Shown here piece after piece: positions 7,763-16,294 of a stretch of DNA of 64,000 nt. Numbering within the stretch: position 1 is the stretch's first letter; each line of letters opens with the position of its first letter. Source of the DNA: Neolewinella maritima. GTDB taxonomy: Bacteria; Bacteroidota; Bacteroidia; Chitinophagales; Saprospiraceae. The notes beneath the pieces are model-generated. The model was not told where the DNA came from. It worked only from the letters and a program-made list of their open reading frames with translations, and made no database searches. The position numbers and the translations under genes were made by a program. The stretch is taken from positions 434,001 to 498,000 of the forward strand of contig NZ_CAKLPZ010000002.1 of assembly GCF_923081025.1 (NCBI RefSeq). The letters run 5' to 3'.

Positions 7763-9733
7763 GTGCGGGAGACCGACTTCATCGAGCGGAATAAGGAGAA
7801 GTGGGCCCGCTACGAGGAATCCCTGAAGCGGACCGATCAGGACCCCGATCTGCTCAACCAGTTGTACGTCGATACGACGGATGACCTATCGATCTCCCGC
7901 ACCTTCTATCCCAATCGCTCGGTACGGGTATACCTCAATGGGCTGGCCCAGCGCACTTTTCTGCAGGTGTACCGCGGGCGGCGTGGGGAGCTGGGTACGT
8001 TCTTTACCTTCTGGACGGACGAGCTGCCCCGCGTGGTGTACGCCAGCCGGCGGCCGCTGCTGATCGCGCTCGTTACGTTCGTACTGTCGATGCTGATCGG
8101 CATCCTGAGCTACCGGATCGATCCGGCCTTTGCCGAGACGATCTTGGGTGAGGGCTACGTGCGCATGACCGAGGCTAACATCGCGGATGGCGACCCCATG
8201 GCGGTGTACAAGTCGATGGACGATTTCGGGATGTCCGTCCACATCACGCTCAATAATATTCTGGTCGCCTTTCTCACCTTTATCTCCGGGGCCTTTTTCT
8301 GCGTGGGTACCGTCGTGTTCTTGGTGCGCAACGGGGTGATGCTGGGGGTATTTCAGTACTTTTTCTTCGCCCAGGGCGACTACAGCGCGCTGGAGGTGAC
8401 GCCCGCTACCGGCTGGCTGCTGCGCGGACTCAGCTGGGTACTTACGGCGGGCGGGGATGGACTGGAGCGGGTCTTTGCTTCCCTGATCTATCTGGGCTCC
8501 GGCGAGGGGCTGTTCCGAGAGAGTCTGCTGACGATCTGGATCCACGGCGCGCTGGAGATCAGCAGCATCGTGATCGCCGGCGGGGCGGGGCTTACGATGG
8601 GGAGCGGGCTGCTCTTCCCCGGCACCCTGAGTCGGATGCAGTCCTTCGGTCGCTCGGCCCGGGCGGGACTCAAGATCATGCTCGGGACCGTACCGCTGTT
8701 CATTTTGGCCGGCTTCCTGGAGGGCTACGTGACGCGGCATACGGAGCTGCCGGACGGACTGCGCTTTGCCTTTATCCTCCTGTGCTTCGCCTTCATCGTC
8801 TGGTACTACGTGGTGTATCCCCGTACGGTGGTTCAGCGCCGCAGTCTGCCGCTACACGACGACCGGGAGCCGGCGGCTAGCCGGACCGCACCGTATGTGT
8901 TCGGGCGCATTCGTACGGTGGGTGAGCAGTTTACCGCCACCTTTGACGTGCTGCGTGCTGGCCTGGGCCGGCTGCTGGGGGGCATGGGCCTGATCGCCCT
9001 GGGCTATTGTTTATTGTCGTTCGGATTTGGCGGGCCGGCGGAGCTGCGCTACCAGTTCGTGTCTTACTTCCTGGGCGACGTGGAGAACGTACATGAGCTC
9101 ACCAGCTCCTTCGGGCGGGGTAGGGCACTATCGTTCACGGTGCTGGTAGCGCTGGGCTTTTACGGTATGCTGCGCCTGGCACTAAGTCTGGTCGTGCGCC
9201 GTACGGATCTGGACTGGCCGGCTTTCTCCTGGTCGCGGGAGTTGCGGCTACTGGCGGTGAGTGGCTTGCTGGCACTCTGTCTGGCCTTCGGGGGGATTGC
9301 GGTGTCTTTGCTGGTCTTCCTGCTGTTTCCGTTTCTGCTCAGTCTGGCGGTAGCGGGTTATGTGACGGACGTCCCTCCCGCTACCGTCTTTCGGCTCGTG
9401 TACACCAACCTGGCGGGGAGCTACGGCTTGTTTGTGCTGATCGCGCTGGTGGCTTTCCCCCTGGTGTACCTGCTCGACTCGGTCGTGGGGGGCTTCGTAT
9501 TCACCTTCCTGGACTGGGTGGTCTACACCGATGAGCGGACGATCGATGCCTACAACGTGATGCTGCAGGCCTTTTGCTACTATGCGCTATTCGGTCTGGT
9601 CTTCTGCAGTTGGGCGGTGGGGTTTTGCCTCAGCATAGGCAGTTGGTTGGAGATCGACTCGGCCGCCGGTCTGCGGGACATGATCGCCGGTCTGGGGGCT
9701 AAGCGGCGGCTGAAGGGGCTGGAGCGGGAGTAG
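7763..9733 (+). CDS. SpoIIM-like (DUF95) membrane protein with long C-terminal extension
   Basis: Starts at GTG 7763, six bases after the lipoprotein. The first 350 residues follow the stage II sporulation protein M pattern: N-terminal FIERNKEKWARYEESL, then helices with NNILVAFLTFISGAFFCVG, a large periplasmic stretch, and IWIHGALEISSIVIAGGAGL. The organism is no spore former; in Bacteroidota this family is a general membrane protein, often encoded near RDD and DUF4129 genes. The remaining 300 residues add about five more hydrophobic helices that the usual SpoIIM family lacks. That makes 656 residues, roughly double the typical length. Function is unknown. Confidence 0.8.
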   Translation: MRETDFIERNKEKWARYEESLKRTDQDPDLLNQLYVDTTDDLSISRTFYPNRSVRVYLNGLAQRTFLQVYRGRRGELGTFFTFWTDELPRVVYASRRPLLIALVTFVLSMLIGILSYRIDPAFAETILGEGYVRMTEANIADGDPMAVYKSMDDFGMSVHITLNNILVAFLTFISGAFFCVGTVVFLVRNGVMLGVFQYFFFAQGDYSALEVTPATGWLLRGLSWVLTAGGDGLERVFASLIYLGSGEGLFRESLLTIWIHGALEISSIVIAGGAGLTMGSGLLFPGTLSRMQSFGRSARAGLKIMLGTVPLFILAGFLEGYVTRHTELPDGLRFAFILLCFAFIVWYYVVYPRTVVQRRSLPLHDDREPAASRTAPYVFGRIRTVGEQFTATFDVLRAGLGRLLGGMGLIALGYCLLSFGFGGPAELRYQFVSYFLGDVENVHELTSSFGRGRALSFTVLVALGFYGMLRLALSLVVRRTDLDWPAFSWSRELRLLAVSGLLALCLAFGGIAVSLLVFLLFPFLLSLAVAGYVTDVPPATVFRLVYTNLAGSYGLFVLIALVAFPLVYLLDSVVGGFVFTFLDWVVYTDERTIDAYNVMLQAFCYYALFGLVFCSWAVGFCLSIGSWLEIDSAAGLRDMIAGLGAKRRLKGLERE

Positions 9734-9756
9734 GGTAGGCCGCAGGAATGCGCCCG

Positions 9757-10344
9757 CTAGATCGTAGCCGTGCCCCGGATAAAGTGTACCACTTCGATGC
9801 CCGTCATACGCTGCTCGAACCAGATCAGGGGGGCGGGATTCTTGTCACCCGTAGAAGTATCGCACTTAAAGAACAGGTAATACAGCTGCCAGTAGGCGCC
9901 GACCCGTTCGCGCAGGCGGGCGATGCGGCGTTCGCTCTCACTGAGCTTGCCGTACAGGTGGGCGAGCCGCCAGCAGTAGTAGGCCTCGTCGTGCAGTTCG
10001 ACGACATTCAGCAGCAGGGGATCGTCGATGTAGCGGGCCAGAAACTGGCGGGCGTAGATGGAGTGGTGCTTGGACCAGTCGCGCGGGCTGCCCCGGTGCT
10101 CCAGGTGCTTGAAGGTATCGTGGACCCAACAGACGGTGCGCAGCTTGCGGCGGGTGGTGGCGTCGACGGGCAGGGCGTCGATATTGCGGTTGACCTCGAT
10201 GATGTGCCGCCAGATGGTGCCCTCGGGGTGGCCGTAGCGGGGTAGTCCCCAGAGGAGGCCGCGCCTGAATTCTTCATCCTCCAGGAAGCTGGCTTCCAGC
10301 GGAGTTTCGGGCTGAAGCAGGTCGGAAAGTTGCTGGGTGGTCAA
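9757..10344 (-). CDS. HD-domain phosphohydrolase-like protein
   Basis: A 195-residue protein with an HD metal-site pattern: H47 in IWRHIIEVNRN, the HD doublet at 75-76 in CWVHDTFKH, H93/H94 in SKHHSIYAR, and D119 in ELHDEAYY. HD enzymes are metal-dependent phosphohydrolases acting on nucleotides or phosphoesters. The substrate cannot be read from the sequence. The apparent start is TTG 10344, as no ATG or GTG lies near. A possible -7 promoter box (TACTTTG) overlaps that start, so the true start may lie slightly downstream. It is convergent with the SpoIIM-like gene and divergent from htrA. Confidence 0.75.
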   Translation of the reverse strand: MTTQQLSDLLQPETPLEASFLEDEEFRRGLLWGLPRYGHPEGTIWRHIIEVNRNIDALPVDATTRRKLRTVCWVHDTFKHLEHRGSPRDWSKHHSIYARQFLARYIDDPLLLNVVELHDEAYYCWRLAHLYGKLSESERRIARLRERVGAYWQLYYLFFKCDTSTGDKNPAPLIWFEQRMTGIEVVHFIRGTATI

Positions 10345-10500
10345 AGTAAAACGTGTGGTAGGGGATCAGGCCGTAGGTGCTAACGCTCGTGAAAATAGCG
10401 AATTGCCCGAAAGTCGGGGAAGCATTAACCAATTTACGGGTATCTCCTGTTCACTCACTGCGACGCTAGATCACCTCAAGTCTGCAATCTGCCTCTACGC

Positions 10501-11646
10501 ATGCACTTTCGCTCCCACCTACTCTCTGCCCTGCTGGGTGGCCTCGTGGCCGCCGCCCTGGTGGTCTATGTAATGGGATCGACTGAACAGGAACCGGTCG
10601 CTAGGCTCACCACGGCAAATGGAGAAACAGCGGAACGCTACCGGTCGGATGCACCCGTAGCCCGTACCGCCCCCCTGCCGCCGCTTCCCGCTGCCGCCAT
10701 AGATCTACGCCTGGCAGCCCGCCGCACCACCCCCGCCGTAGTACACGTGGACGCCCGCGTGATTGGGCGCGACCGGGCGACGGTCAAGGCGCTCTTCGGC
10801 CGGGAAGAAAATAGCGGCACCACGGGGGGAGAGGGCAGTGGCGTGATCTACTCCGCCGACGGCTACATCGTCACCAACTACCACGTCATCCAGGCCGCCG
10901 ATCGCGTGATGGTCACTACCTCGGACCGCCGTCGCTACACCGCTACGGTCGTCGGCACGGAGCCCAAGAGCGACCTGGCCGTACTGAAGATCGAAGCGGA
11001 CAGCCTCCCCTTCCTGGAGCTTGCCGATTCGGACGAGGCGGAGCCCGGACAGTGGGTACTGGCAGTAGGTAGTCCGCTCGGACTCACCAGCACCGTCACG
11101 GCCGGCATCGTGAGCGCCAAGGGGCGTAGCCTCAGCATACTCCGCGACGCCGACGCGATCGAATCGTTCATTCAGACCGACGCAGCCGTTAACCCCGGCA
11201 ACAGCGGCGGTCCCTTGGTCGATGCCGAAGGGCGTCTGCTGGGTATCAATACCGCCATCGCCTCCAAAACGGGCCGCTTTCAGGGCTACAGCTTTGCCAT
11301 TCCCATCAACCTGGTGCAGCGTATCGTGGATGACATCATCACCTACGGGAGCTTCCGCCGGGCCCTGCTGGGCGTAGAGATCTCCACCCTTACGGAGAGC
11401 GACATCAAGCGGCTGGGGCTGCGCGGCCGTAGTGAGGGCGTACTGGTGGATGCTGTGTTTCCGGGCGCTGCTGCTGCGCTCGGCGGACTCAGGGTTAACG
11501 ATCTGATCGTAGCGGTAGACGGCCGGGCGATCCGTGACCTGCCCGAGCTGACGGAGATCATCGGTCGGGCCCGACCCGGCGACCGCCTCGAGTTGGGCAT
11601 CGTCCGCAACAATAAACGCCGCGACGTACCGATTGACCTACAGTAG
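10501..11646 (+). CDS. HtrA/DegP-type periplasmic serine protease (S1C)
   Basis: The 381-residue protein has an N-terminal membrane anchor (LLSALLGGLVAAALVVYVMG) and a trypsin-like domain. The catalytic triad is His at about 126 (TNYHVIQ), Asp at about 157 (KSDLAVLK) and Ser at about 233 (GNSGGPL). One C-terminal PDZ domain follows (residues about 285-380, GVLVDAVFPGAAAA). One PDZ and an anchor place it near DegS/HhoA rather than two-PDZ DegP. Such proteases degrade or sense misfolded envelope proteins. lptB follows 12 bases later, hinting at a shared envelope-maintenance operon. Confidence 0.92.
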   Translation: MHFRSHLLSALLGGLVAAALVVYVMGSTEQEPVARLTTANGETAERYRSDAPVARTAPLPPLPAAAIDLRLAARRTTPAVVHVDARVIGRDRATVKALFGREENSGTTGGEGSGVIYSADGYIVTNYHVIQAADRVMVTTSDRRRYTATVVGTEPKSDLAVLKIEADSLPFLELADSDEAEPGQWVLAVGSPLGLTSTVTAGIVSAKGRSLSILRDADAIESFIQTDAAVNPGNSGGPLVDAEGRLLGINTAIASKTGRFQGYSFAIPINLVQRIVDDIITYGSFRRALLGVEISTLTESDIKRLGLRGRSEGVLVDAVFPGAAAALGGLRVNDLIVAVDGRAIRDLPELTEIIGRARPGDRLELGIVRNNKRRDVPIDLQ

Positions 11647-11658
11647 AACCCCCCGCCC

Positions 11659-12402
11659 ATGCGCCTAAAGAGTGAGAACCTGGTAAAGAAGTACGGCAAC
11701 CGCACCGTCGTTAAGGGCGTAAGCATCCACGTCGACCGGGGGGATATCGTGGGCCTGCTGGGTCCGAACGGGGCGGGCAAGACCACCACCTTCTATATGA
11801 CCGTCGGCTTCATCAAGCCCAACGCGGGCCGCGTCTACCTCAACGACGTAGACATCACCACCCTGCCCATGTACAAGCGGGCGCAGCGCGGCATCGGCTA
11901 CCTGCCGCAGGAGCCCTCCGTGTTCCGCAAGCTGAGCGTGGAGGATAACATCTCTGCCGTCCTGGAAATGACCAAGCTTACTAAGGGCGAGCGTACCCAC
12001 AAGCTTGAGTCGCTGCTCGACGAGTTCAGTCTCCACAAGGTGCGCAAGAGCCACGGCGATACCCTCAGCGGTGGCGAGCGGCGGCGCACCGAGATCGCCC
12101 GCGCCCTGGCCACGGATCCCAACTTCATCCTCCTCGACGAGCCCTTCGCCGGCATCGATCCCATCGCGGTGGAGGACATCCAGTCCATCGTAGCCAAGCT
12201 AAAGACCAAGAACATCGGCATCCTCATCACCGACCACAACGTACAGGAGACCCTCAGCATCACCGACCGGGCCTACCTCATGTTCGAGGGCAACATCCTC
12301 AAGGCCGGCACCGCCGAGGAGCTCGCCGCGGACGAGATGGTGCGCAAGGTCTACTTGGGTAAGAATTTCGTGCTTCGGCGTAGGGCACCTTCGGTGGGGT
12401 AG
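11659..12402 (+). CDS. lptB: LPS export ABC transporter ATP-binding protein LptB
   Basis: A 247-residue ABC ATPase: Walker A GPNGAGKT at 35-42, Q-loop YLPQEPS at 81-87, signature LSGGE at 136-140, Walker B FILLDEP at 156-162 and the switch His in TDHN at 191-194. The PSVFRKLSV and [10 protein letters not shown] segments are characteristic of LptB. It powers LptFG to extract LPS from the inner membrane towards the Lpt bridge. The C-terminus RRRAPSVG and its TAG stop already read as the first units of the hairpin array that follows, so the last residues may have been acquired by repeat expansion. Confidence 0.95.
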   Translation: MRLKSENLVKKYGNRTVVKGVSIHVDRGDIVGLLGPNGAGKTTTFYMTVGFIKPNAGRVYLNDVDITTLPMYKRAQRGIGYLPQEPSVFRKLSVEDNISAVLEMTKLTKGERTHKLESLLDEFSLHKVRKSHGDTLSGGERRRTEIARALATDPNFILLDEPFAGIDPIAVEDIQSIVAKLKTKNIGILITDHNVQETLSITDRAYLMFEGNILKAGTAEELAADEMVRKVYLGKNFVLRRRAPSVG

Positions 12403-12536
12403 ATCGCCTTCGGCTCGTTAGATCGCTTCGCTCATTAGACGCTACGCTGGTTAGATCGCCTATCGGCTAGGTAGACCGCTACGCGGGTAGACCGTCTACC
12501 CCACGACAGTGGTCTACCCGCGAAGCGGTCTAACCT
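12396..12536. repeat. UUCG mini-hairpin array 2, two converging orientations
   Basis: Lies between the convergent lptB and SDR genes. The left part reads TAGATCGCCTTCGGC, TTAGATCGCTTCGC and TTAGACGCTACGC on the plus strand. Near 12493 the array switches to the opposite orientation (GTCTACCC, GTCTAACC). The lptB stop (TAG 12400-12402) lies in the first left unit and the SDR stop (TAG, 12530-12532 on the minus strand) lies in the last right unit. Each half therefore follows the gene it terminates. The junction itself forms a larger inverted repeat. Confidence 0.85.
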
Positions 12537-13306
12537 AACATCCCACCATCCACAGTAACCACGCTACCCGTCACGTAACCCGCGGCCGGGCCGGCTAGCC
12601 AGACCGCTACGCCGGCTACTTCGTCGGGGGTGGCCATGCGGTTGAGGGGGATGAGTTTTTTCATGTGGTTCTCCGTGGCTTCGTCTTCCCAGAGGGCGCG
12701 GCTGAGCTTGGTCTTGACCAGTCCGGGGCAGATGACGTTGACGCGCACATTGTCGGTGGCCCACTCGGCGGCCTGGCTCTTGCCAAGCATGATGAGGCCG
12801 GCCTTGGAGATGTTGTAGGCCGCGAAGTGCGGACTGGCGTGCAAGCCCTCGACTGAGCTGATGTGAATCACACAGCCAGCTCCAGAGGCGCGCAGGTGGG
12901 GCAGCGCCAGGTTGGACAATTCCAGCGCGGCAGTGAGGTTGATGTCCAGGGTCTTTTGGTAGGCGGCGGTGGTGAGCCCTTCTACGGGACCGAAGTAGGG
13001 GTTCGTAGCGGCGTTGTTGATCAGGATATCTAGACGGCCGTAGGTGCTGATCGTCTGCTCGATGAGGCGCTGGCGGTCGGCGGCGTCGCCTACGTGGCAG
13101 GCGATAGCGGTGGCGTCCAGGCCGTCGGCGCGGTACTGCTGGGCTACTTCGTCGATGGACTCCTGATTGCGGGAACTCACGACGACGCTGGCACCGAACT
13201 CGGCTAGCCCGCGGGCCATGGCTTCACCGATACCCTTGGAGGAGCCGGTCACTACGGCGACCTTGCCGCTCAGGTCGAAGCGGGAGCGGATACGTGTATC
13301 GGCCAC
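12530..13306 (-). CDS. Short-chain dehydrogenase/reductase (SDR)
   Basis: A classical SDR of 258 residues: NAD(P)-binding TGSSKGIG at 20-27, NNAA at 97-100, and catalytic Ser (150/151), Tyr164 and Lys168 in YNISK. The C-terminus ends YVTGSVVTVDGGMLG, as in many SDRs. A serine-rich VVVSSRN after the second strand suggests NADPH preference. Substrate is unknown; the closest general type is the DHRS4/gluconate 5-dehydrogenase-like group. It starts at GTG 13306, three bases after the lipoprotein stop, so the pair should be one transcript. Its stop codon is supplied by the hairpin array. Confidence 0.9.
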   Translation of the reverse strand: MADTRIRSRFDLSGKVAVVTGSSKGIGEAMARGLAEFGASVVVSSRNQESIDEVAQQYRADGLDATAIACHVGDAADRQRLIEQTISTYGRLDILINNAATNPYFGPVEGLTTAAYQKTLDINLTAALELSNLALPHLRASGAGCVIHISSVEGLHASPHFAAYNISKAGLIMLGKSQAAEWATDNVRVNVICPGLVKTKLSRALWEDEATENHMKKLIPLNRMATPDEVAGVAVWLAGPAAGYVTGSVVTVDGGMLG

Positions 13307-13309
13307 GAC

Positions 13310-13795
13310 CTAGTGGGTGTGGTCTTCGCTGCCGTCGTGTACGTGGCTGTCGCCCTGGATGATCTCATCGGCATTGGCCAGGCTGGAGGTGATGTTGGCC
13401 TCCACGTCGGCGATGTCGCGGGTCTGCTCCTTGATGTAGCTCATCACTTCTTCGGCATCCTTGTCTTCGCGCAGCTCGTCGAGGGGGCGGATCTTGTTCA
13501 TCCAGTTCTTCATGCCGTCGTCAGCGTCTTCCAGTTGCTCGTTGGCGGCCAGGAGGAGCTCGCGGTAGTCTTCGCTGACGCCTCCGGCGGTGAGCTGTTC
13601 GGTGATGGTACGCTGGGCCTGAGTGATGCGTCCCAGCATGGGCATGACACGGTCGTGGCCGTCCATCATGGCCTTATAGGCGGCATCCTGGGCGGCTAGG
13701 GTGGCTTGTTCCTGGGCGATCTCGGCAGCGTCCTGGTCAGCGTTGCCGCAGGCGGTACAGCACAGTAGGATAAAGAAGAAGGGTAGAGCTTTCAT
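13310..13795 (-). CDS. Small helical lipoprotein, unknown function
   Basis: A 161-residue protein with a lipobox ending LLCCTAC followed by GNAD. The body is helical and rich in A, E, Q and D, with an ALAAQDAAYKAMMDGHDRVMPMLG-type start and a segment around NWMNKIRPL. The last residues are His-rich (HVHDGSEDHTH) and could bind a metal ion, which is speculation. I do not recognise the family with certainty. The upstream region carries the GC-rich TGCACCTGCGGCCCCGCC element seen before several genes here. It is encoded just upstream of the SDR gene. Confidence 0.75.
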   Translation of the reverse strand: MKALPFFFILLCCTACGNADQDAAEIAQEQATLAAQDAAYKAMMDGHDRVMPMLGRITQAQRTITEQLTAGGVSEDYRELLLAANEQLEDADDGMKNWMNKIRPLDELREDKDAEEVMSYIKEQTRDIADVEANITSSLANADEIIQGDSHVHDGSEDHTH

Positions 13796-13887
13796 GCGGT
13801 ATAGTTCGATTCAACACAGGTACAACCCCGGGCGGGGCCGCAGGTGCAGAGTCAAGCGCAAGAAATCGGCAAAAGTTTGGCGCGACC

Positions 13888-13919
13888 TTGCAGGATTCCG
13901 GCGGGCGGCTGTATATTTG
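13888..13919 (+). promoter_or_regulatory. Promoter of tRNA-Val
   Basis: TTG at 13888-13890 and TATATTTG at 13912-13919, separated by 21 bases, match the Bacteroidota sigma-A consensus (TTG, about 19-21 bases, TAnnTTTG) exactly at the -7 box. The tRNA begins 17 bases downstream. Confidence 0.75.
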
Positions 13920-13936
13920 CGGTCCCTTAAAGGAAA

Positions 13937-14011
13937 GGGCGGTTAGCTCAGTTGGTTCAGAGCACCTCGTTTACACCGAGGGGGTCGGGGGTTCGAGCCC
14001 CTCACTGCCCA
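13937..14011 (+). tRNA. tRNA-Val (anticodon UAC)
   Basis: Cloverleaf read by eye: acceptor GGGCGGT pairs with ACTGCCC. The D-arm is TTAGCTCAGTTGGTTCAGAGC. The anticodon stem CCTCG/CGAGG encloses the loop TTTACAC, giving anticodon TAC (reads GUA and, by wobble, other GUN codons). The T-arm is GGGGGTTCGAGCCCC. The discriminator base is A at 14011; CCA is not encoded. A promoter lies just upstream and a terminator just downstream, so it is a single-gene transcript. Confidence 0.97.
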
Positions 14012-14020
14012 CTTGTATTG

Positions 14021-14054
14021 CGCCCCTTCGTCCAGCCGGACGGAGGGGCGTTTT
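14021..14054 (+). terminator. Rho-independent terminator of tRNA-Val
   Basis: Inverted repeat CGCCCCTTCGTCC, loop AGCC, GGACGGAGGGGCG, followed by TTTT. The 13-bp stem has one weak pair. It begins ten bases after the tRNA. Confidence 0.9.
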
Positions 14055-14070
14055 ACGTGAATAACTACCC

Positions 14071-14528
14071 GGCTCGCACCTTGCAGGTGCGGTGTACGCT
14101 GATTTAAAGGTTTACTACTTAGCTAGACCAGTTGGCTACCGCGCCTGGAAGGCACGAACCGGAGGGTATGTCGCGCCACCGGTTCGCACCTTCTAGGTGC
14201 GGTGTATGCTGGTTTGAAGATTTGCTACTTATTTAGACGAGCTAGCTGCCGCGCCTACAAGGCACGAGCCGGGGGTATGCCGCGCCACCGGCTCGCACCT
14301 TGCAGGTGCGGTGTATGCTGGTTTTTAAAGTCTCCTACTTATTTAGACGAGCTAGCTGCCGCGCCTACAAGGCACGAGCCGAGACCAGCTGGCTGCCACG
14401 CCTACAAGGCACGAGCCGTGAGGGTATGTCGCGCCACCGGTTCGCACCTTCTAGGTGCGGTGTATGCTGGTTTAAAGATTTGCTACTTAGCTAGACCAGT
14501 TGGCTACCGCGCCTGGAAGGCACGAACC
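14071..14528. repeat. Tandem array of four 90-bp units with inverted termini
   Basis: Units at 14071-14160, 14181-14270, 14290-14380 and 14439-14528 are 90-91 bases. They are separated by a conserved spacer of about 20 bases resembling GGAGGGTATGTCGCGCCACC. Each unit begins GG(C/T)TCGCACCTT and ends AAGGCACGA(A/G)CC, which are inverted repeats of one another. Each end is also a small palindrome (CGCACCTTGCAGGTGCG). An extra copy of the right end sits at 14381-14417. No plausible protein is encoded; frames through the array are repeat artefacts. It fills the gap between tRNA-Val and the end of adenine deaminase. Function unknown. Confidence 0.85.
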
Positions 14529-14561
14529 GAAGGGTATGTTGCGCCTGAGAAATGTGAACCG

Positions 14562-16208
14562 CTACTCCACCCACAAATCCACCAGTCGGAACTGCTCGCC
14601 GTCGAATACACCCAGGTCGCTGAGCTTCAGGCTGGGGATGACCAGCAGGGCCAGGAAGGACAGGGTCATAAAGGGGGCCTCCAGCCCGCAGCGCAGCTTG
14701 CGGCGGGCAAAGCCACTCAGCTCCGCATAGCGCGCCGCGACCCGCGGGCCCGTATCCAAACTCATGATGCCCGCCACGGGCAGGGGGAGTACCTCCAGGT
14801 ATTCGTGGCGGCCGGCCGCGATGCCGCCCCGCTCGGCAATGACGGCGTTGACCATGCGGCAAATGTCTTCGTCGCTCACGCCCACCGCTACGATGTTGTG
14901 GCTGTCGTGGGCTACGCTGCTGGCGATGGCGCCCCGCTGGAGCTTCATACCAGTGACGAAGCCCACCGCCGGCGGAGCATCCGTATAGCGGTTCACGACG
15001 ACGATCTTTAGCAGGTCGCGCTCGGGGGCGGGGACCGGGCGGCCGTCTTCGTCGAGGGCGGGGGTCAGGGCCAGACTGCCGGTCGTGAGCTCGCCGTCGG
15101 TCACCTCGATCACGCGGATCTTGCCTCCTGCGGGACCGGGGGCGGCACGGAAGTCTTCCGGCGTCTTCGGGCTGCAGTGAAAGCGATTGATGGGCTCGGG
15201 CCGGTAGTCGGACAGGAAGTGGGCACCGGCTTCGGCGACCTGCTGTCCGTTGATGTATGTGGCCATGAGACCGAAGTGGCGTAGGTCATCGACCTGGATG
15301 AAGTCGGCCCGATCGCCCACGCGCAGCTGGCCGATGTCTAGTCCGTAGTGGTCTACGGCATTGCGGCAGGCAATGCGCAGTACGTCGAACACATCGTGCC
15401 CTCCCCGTACCGCCCGTACGACCAGTCGGTTGATGTGGCCAGCCAGCAGATCGTCGGGGTGGCAGTCGTCGGTGCAGAACATGAGCTGGTCCGGAAACTC
15501 GTCGATGAGCTCCTCCAGGGCGGCGTAGTTGCGGGCCGCACTGCCCTCGCGGATCAGGATCTTCATGCCGGCGGCCAGTTTATCGCGGGCTTCGGCGGCG
15601 GTGGTGCACTCGTGGTCGGTGCTGATGCCGGCCGCGGCGTAGGCCCGGGCCTGTTCGCCGCGCAGTCCGGGGGCGTGCCCGTCGACCACCTTGCCGGCGG
15701 CGTGGGCGGCGGCGATCTTGGCCAGGAGGTCGGGGTCGCCGTGGAGGACGCCAGGGTAGTTCATCACCTCGCTCAGGTAGCGGATCTCGGGGCGCTGCAT
15801 GAGTTCAGTGACGTGTTCGGCATTCAGCTCCGCACCTGCGGTCTCCGCCCTGGTGGCCGGTACGCAGGAGGGGGCGCCGAAGTTGATGGACAGCGGGGTG
15901 TGGCGGGCGTTGTCGATCATGTACTCTACGCCCTCCAGGCCCATGACGTTGGCGATCTCGTGGGGGTCGGATACGGTGGCTACCGTGCCGTGCACTACGG
16001 CCAGTTTGGCGAATTCTACGGGCAGGAGCATGCTGGACTCGATGTGCACGTGGGCGTCGACGAAGCCGGGCAGGATGTACCAGCCGCGTTTGTCGCGGCT
16101 CGGGTCGCGCTGGATACCTTCGATGCGGCCGGCGTCGTTGATGGTCAGTACCGCGCCGTACACTTCGCGGGCGTCGATGTCGACGTAGCGGCCTTTGATC
16201 TCCTGCAT
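14562..16208 (-). CDS. ade: Adenine deaminase
   Basis: A 548-residue amidohydrolase. Metal-binding DAHVHIESS is at residues 51-59, followed by VDGHAPGL, STDHECT and FCTDDCHPDDL, in the order typical of bacterial adenine deaminase (AdeC). The C-terminal domain has the expected VAHDSHNIVAVG motif. The enzyme converts adenine to hypoxanthine and ammonia for purine salvage, using a two-metal (Mn/Fe) centre. Length is slightly below the usual 570-590. Start ATG 16208. It stands alone, divergent from the MscS gene. Confidence 0.95.
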   Translation of the reverse strand: MQEIKGRYVDIDAREVYGAVLTINDAGRIEGIQRDPSRDKRGWYILPGFVDAHVHIESSMLLPVEFAKLAVVHGTVATVSDPHEIANVMGLEGVEYMIDNARHTPLSINFGAPSCVPATRAETAGAELNAEHVTELMQRPEIRYLSEVMNYPGVLHGDPDLLAKIAAAHAAGKVVDGHAPGLRGEQARAYAAAGISTDHECTTAAEARDKLAAGMKILIREGSAARNYAALEELIDEFPDQLMFCTDDCHPDDLLAGHINRLVVRAVRGGHDVFDVLRIACRNAVDHYGLDIGQLRVGDRADFIQVDDLRHFGLMATYINGQQVAEAGAHFLSDYRPEPINRFHCSPKTPEDFRAAPGPAGGKIRVIEVTDGELTTGSLALTPALDEDGRPVPAPERDLLKIVVVNRYTDAPPAVGFVTGMKLQRGAIASSVAHDSHNIVAVGVSDEDICRMVNAVIAERGGIAAGRHEYLEVLPLPVAGIMSLDTGPRVAARYAELSGFARRKLRCGLEAPFMTLSFLALLVIPSLKLSDLGVFDGEQFRLVDLWVE

Positions 16209-16279
16209 CTAAACGGGTGTTTAGTCAGGCGAACGGCTGTTGCGGTCCGGGGTTGCGCCCGGGTGCGGGAAAGACGACT

Positions 16280-16287
16280 TAGCTTTG
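16280..16287 (+). promoter_or_regulatory. -7 promoter box, TAGCTTTG, of the MscS gene
   Basis: A perfect TAnnTTTG box ends seven bases before the ATG of the MscS gene. Transcription would start at or within a few bases of the start codon, giving an almost leaderless mRNA. No convincing -33 TTG is found at 19-21 bases; TTG 16253-16255 lies 24 bases upstream. Confidence 0.5.
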
Positions 16288-16294
16288 AGCGATC

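Noticed and set aside
14071-14528. Possible CRISPR array
   Set aside because: The near-constant 20-base parts and the 90-base parts are both repeated, so there are no unique spacers. No cas genes are near.
13937-14528. tRNA-Val as an integration site for a mobile element (tRNA next to repeats)
   Set aside because: No integrase, no duplicated tRNA 3' end and no cargo genes are visible; downstream genes are housekeeping.
14202-15011. 269-residue plus-strand frame through the repeat array into adenine deaminase
   Set aside because: Its first half is repeat translation and its second half is antisense to a certain gene (adenine deaminase).
15820-15850. GC-rich GCACCTGCGGTC element inside adenine deaminase (and a similar one inside hflX at about 30340)
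   Set aside because: In both genes the bases encode ordinary residues (AETAGA), and in hflX this is a conserved family motif, so the resemblance to the intergenic element is probably chance.
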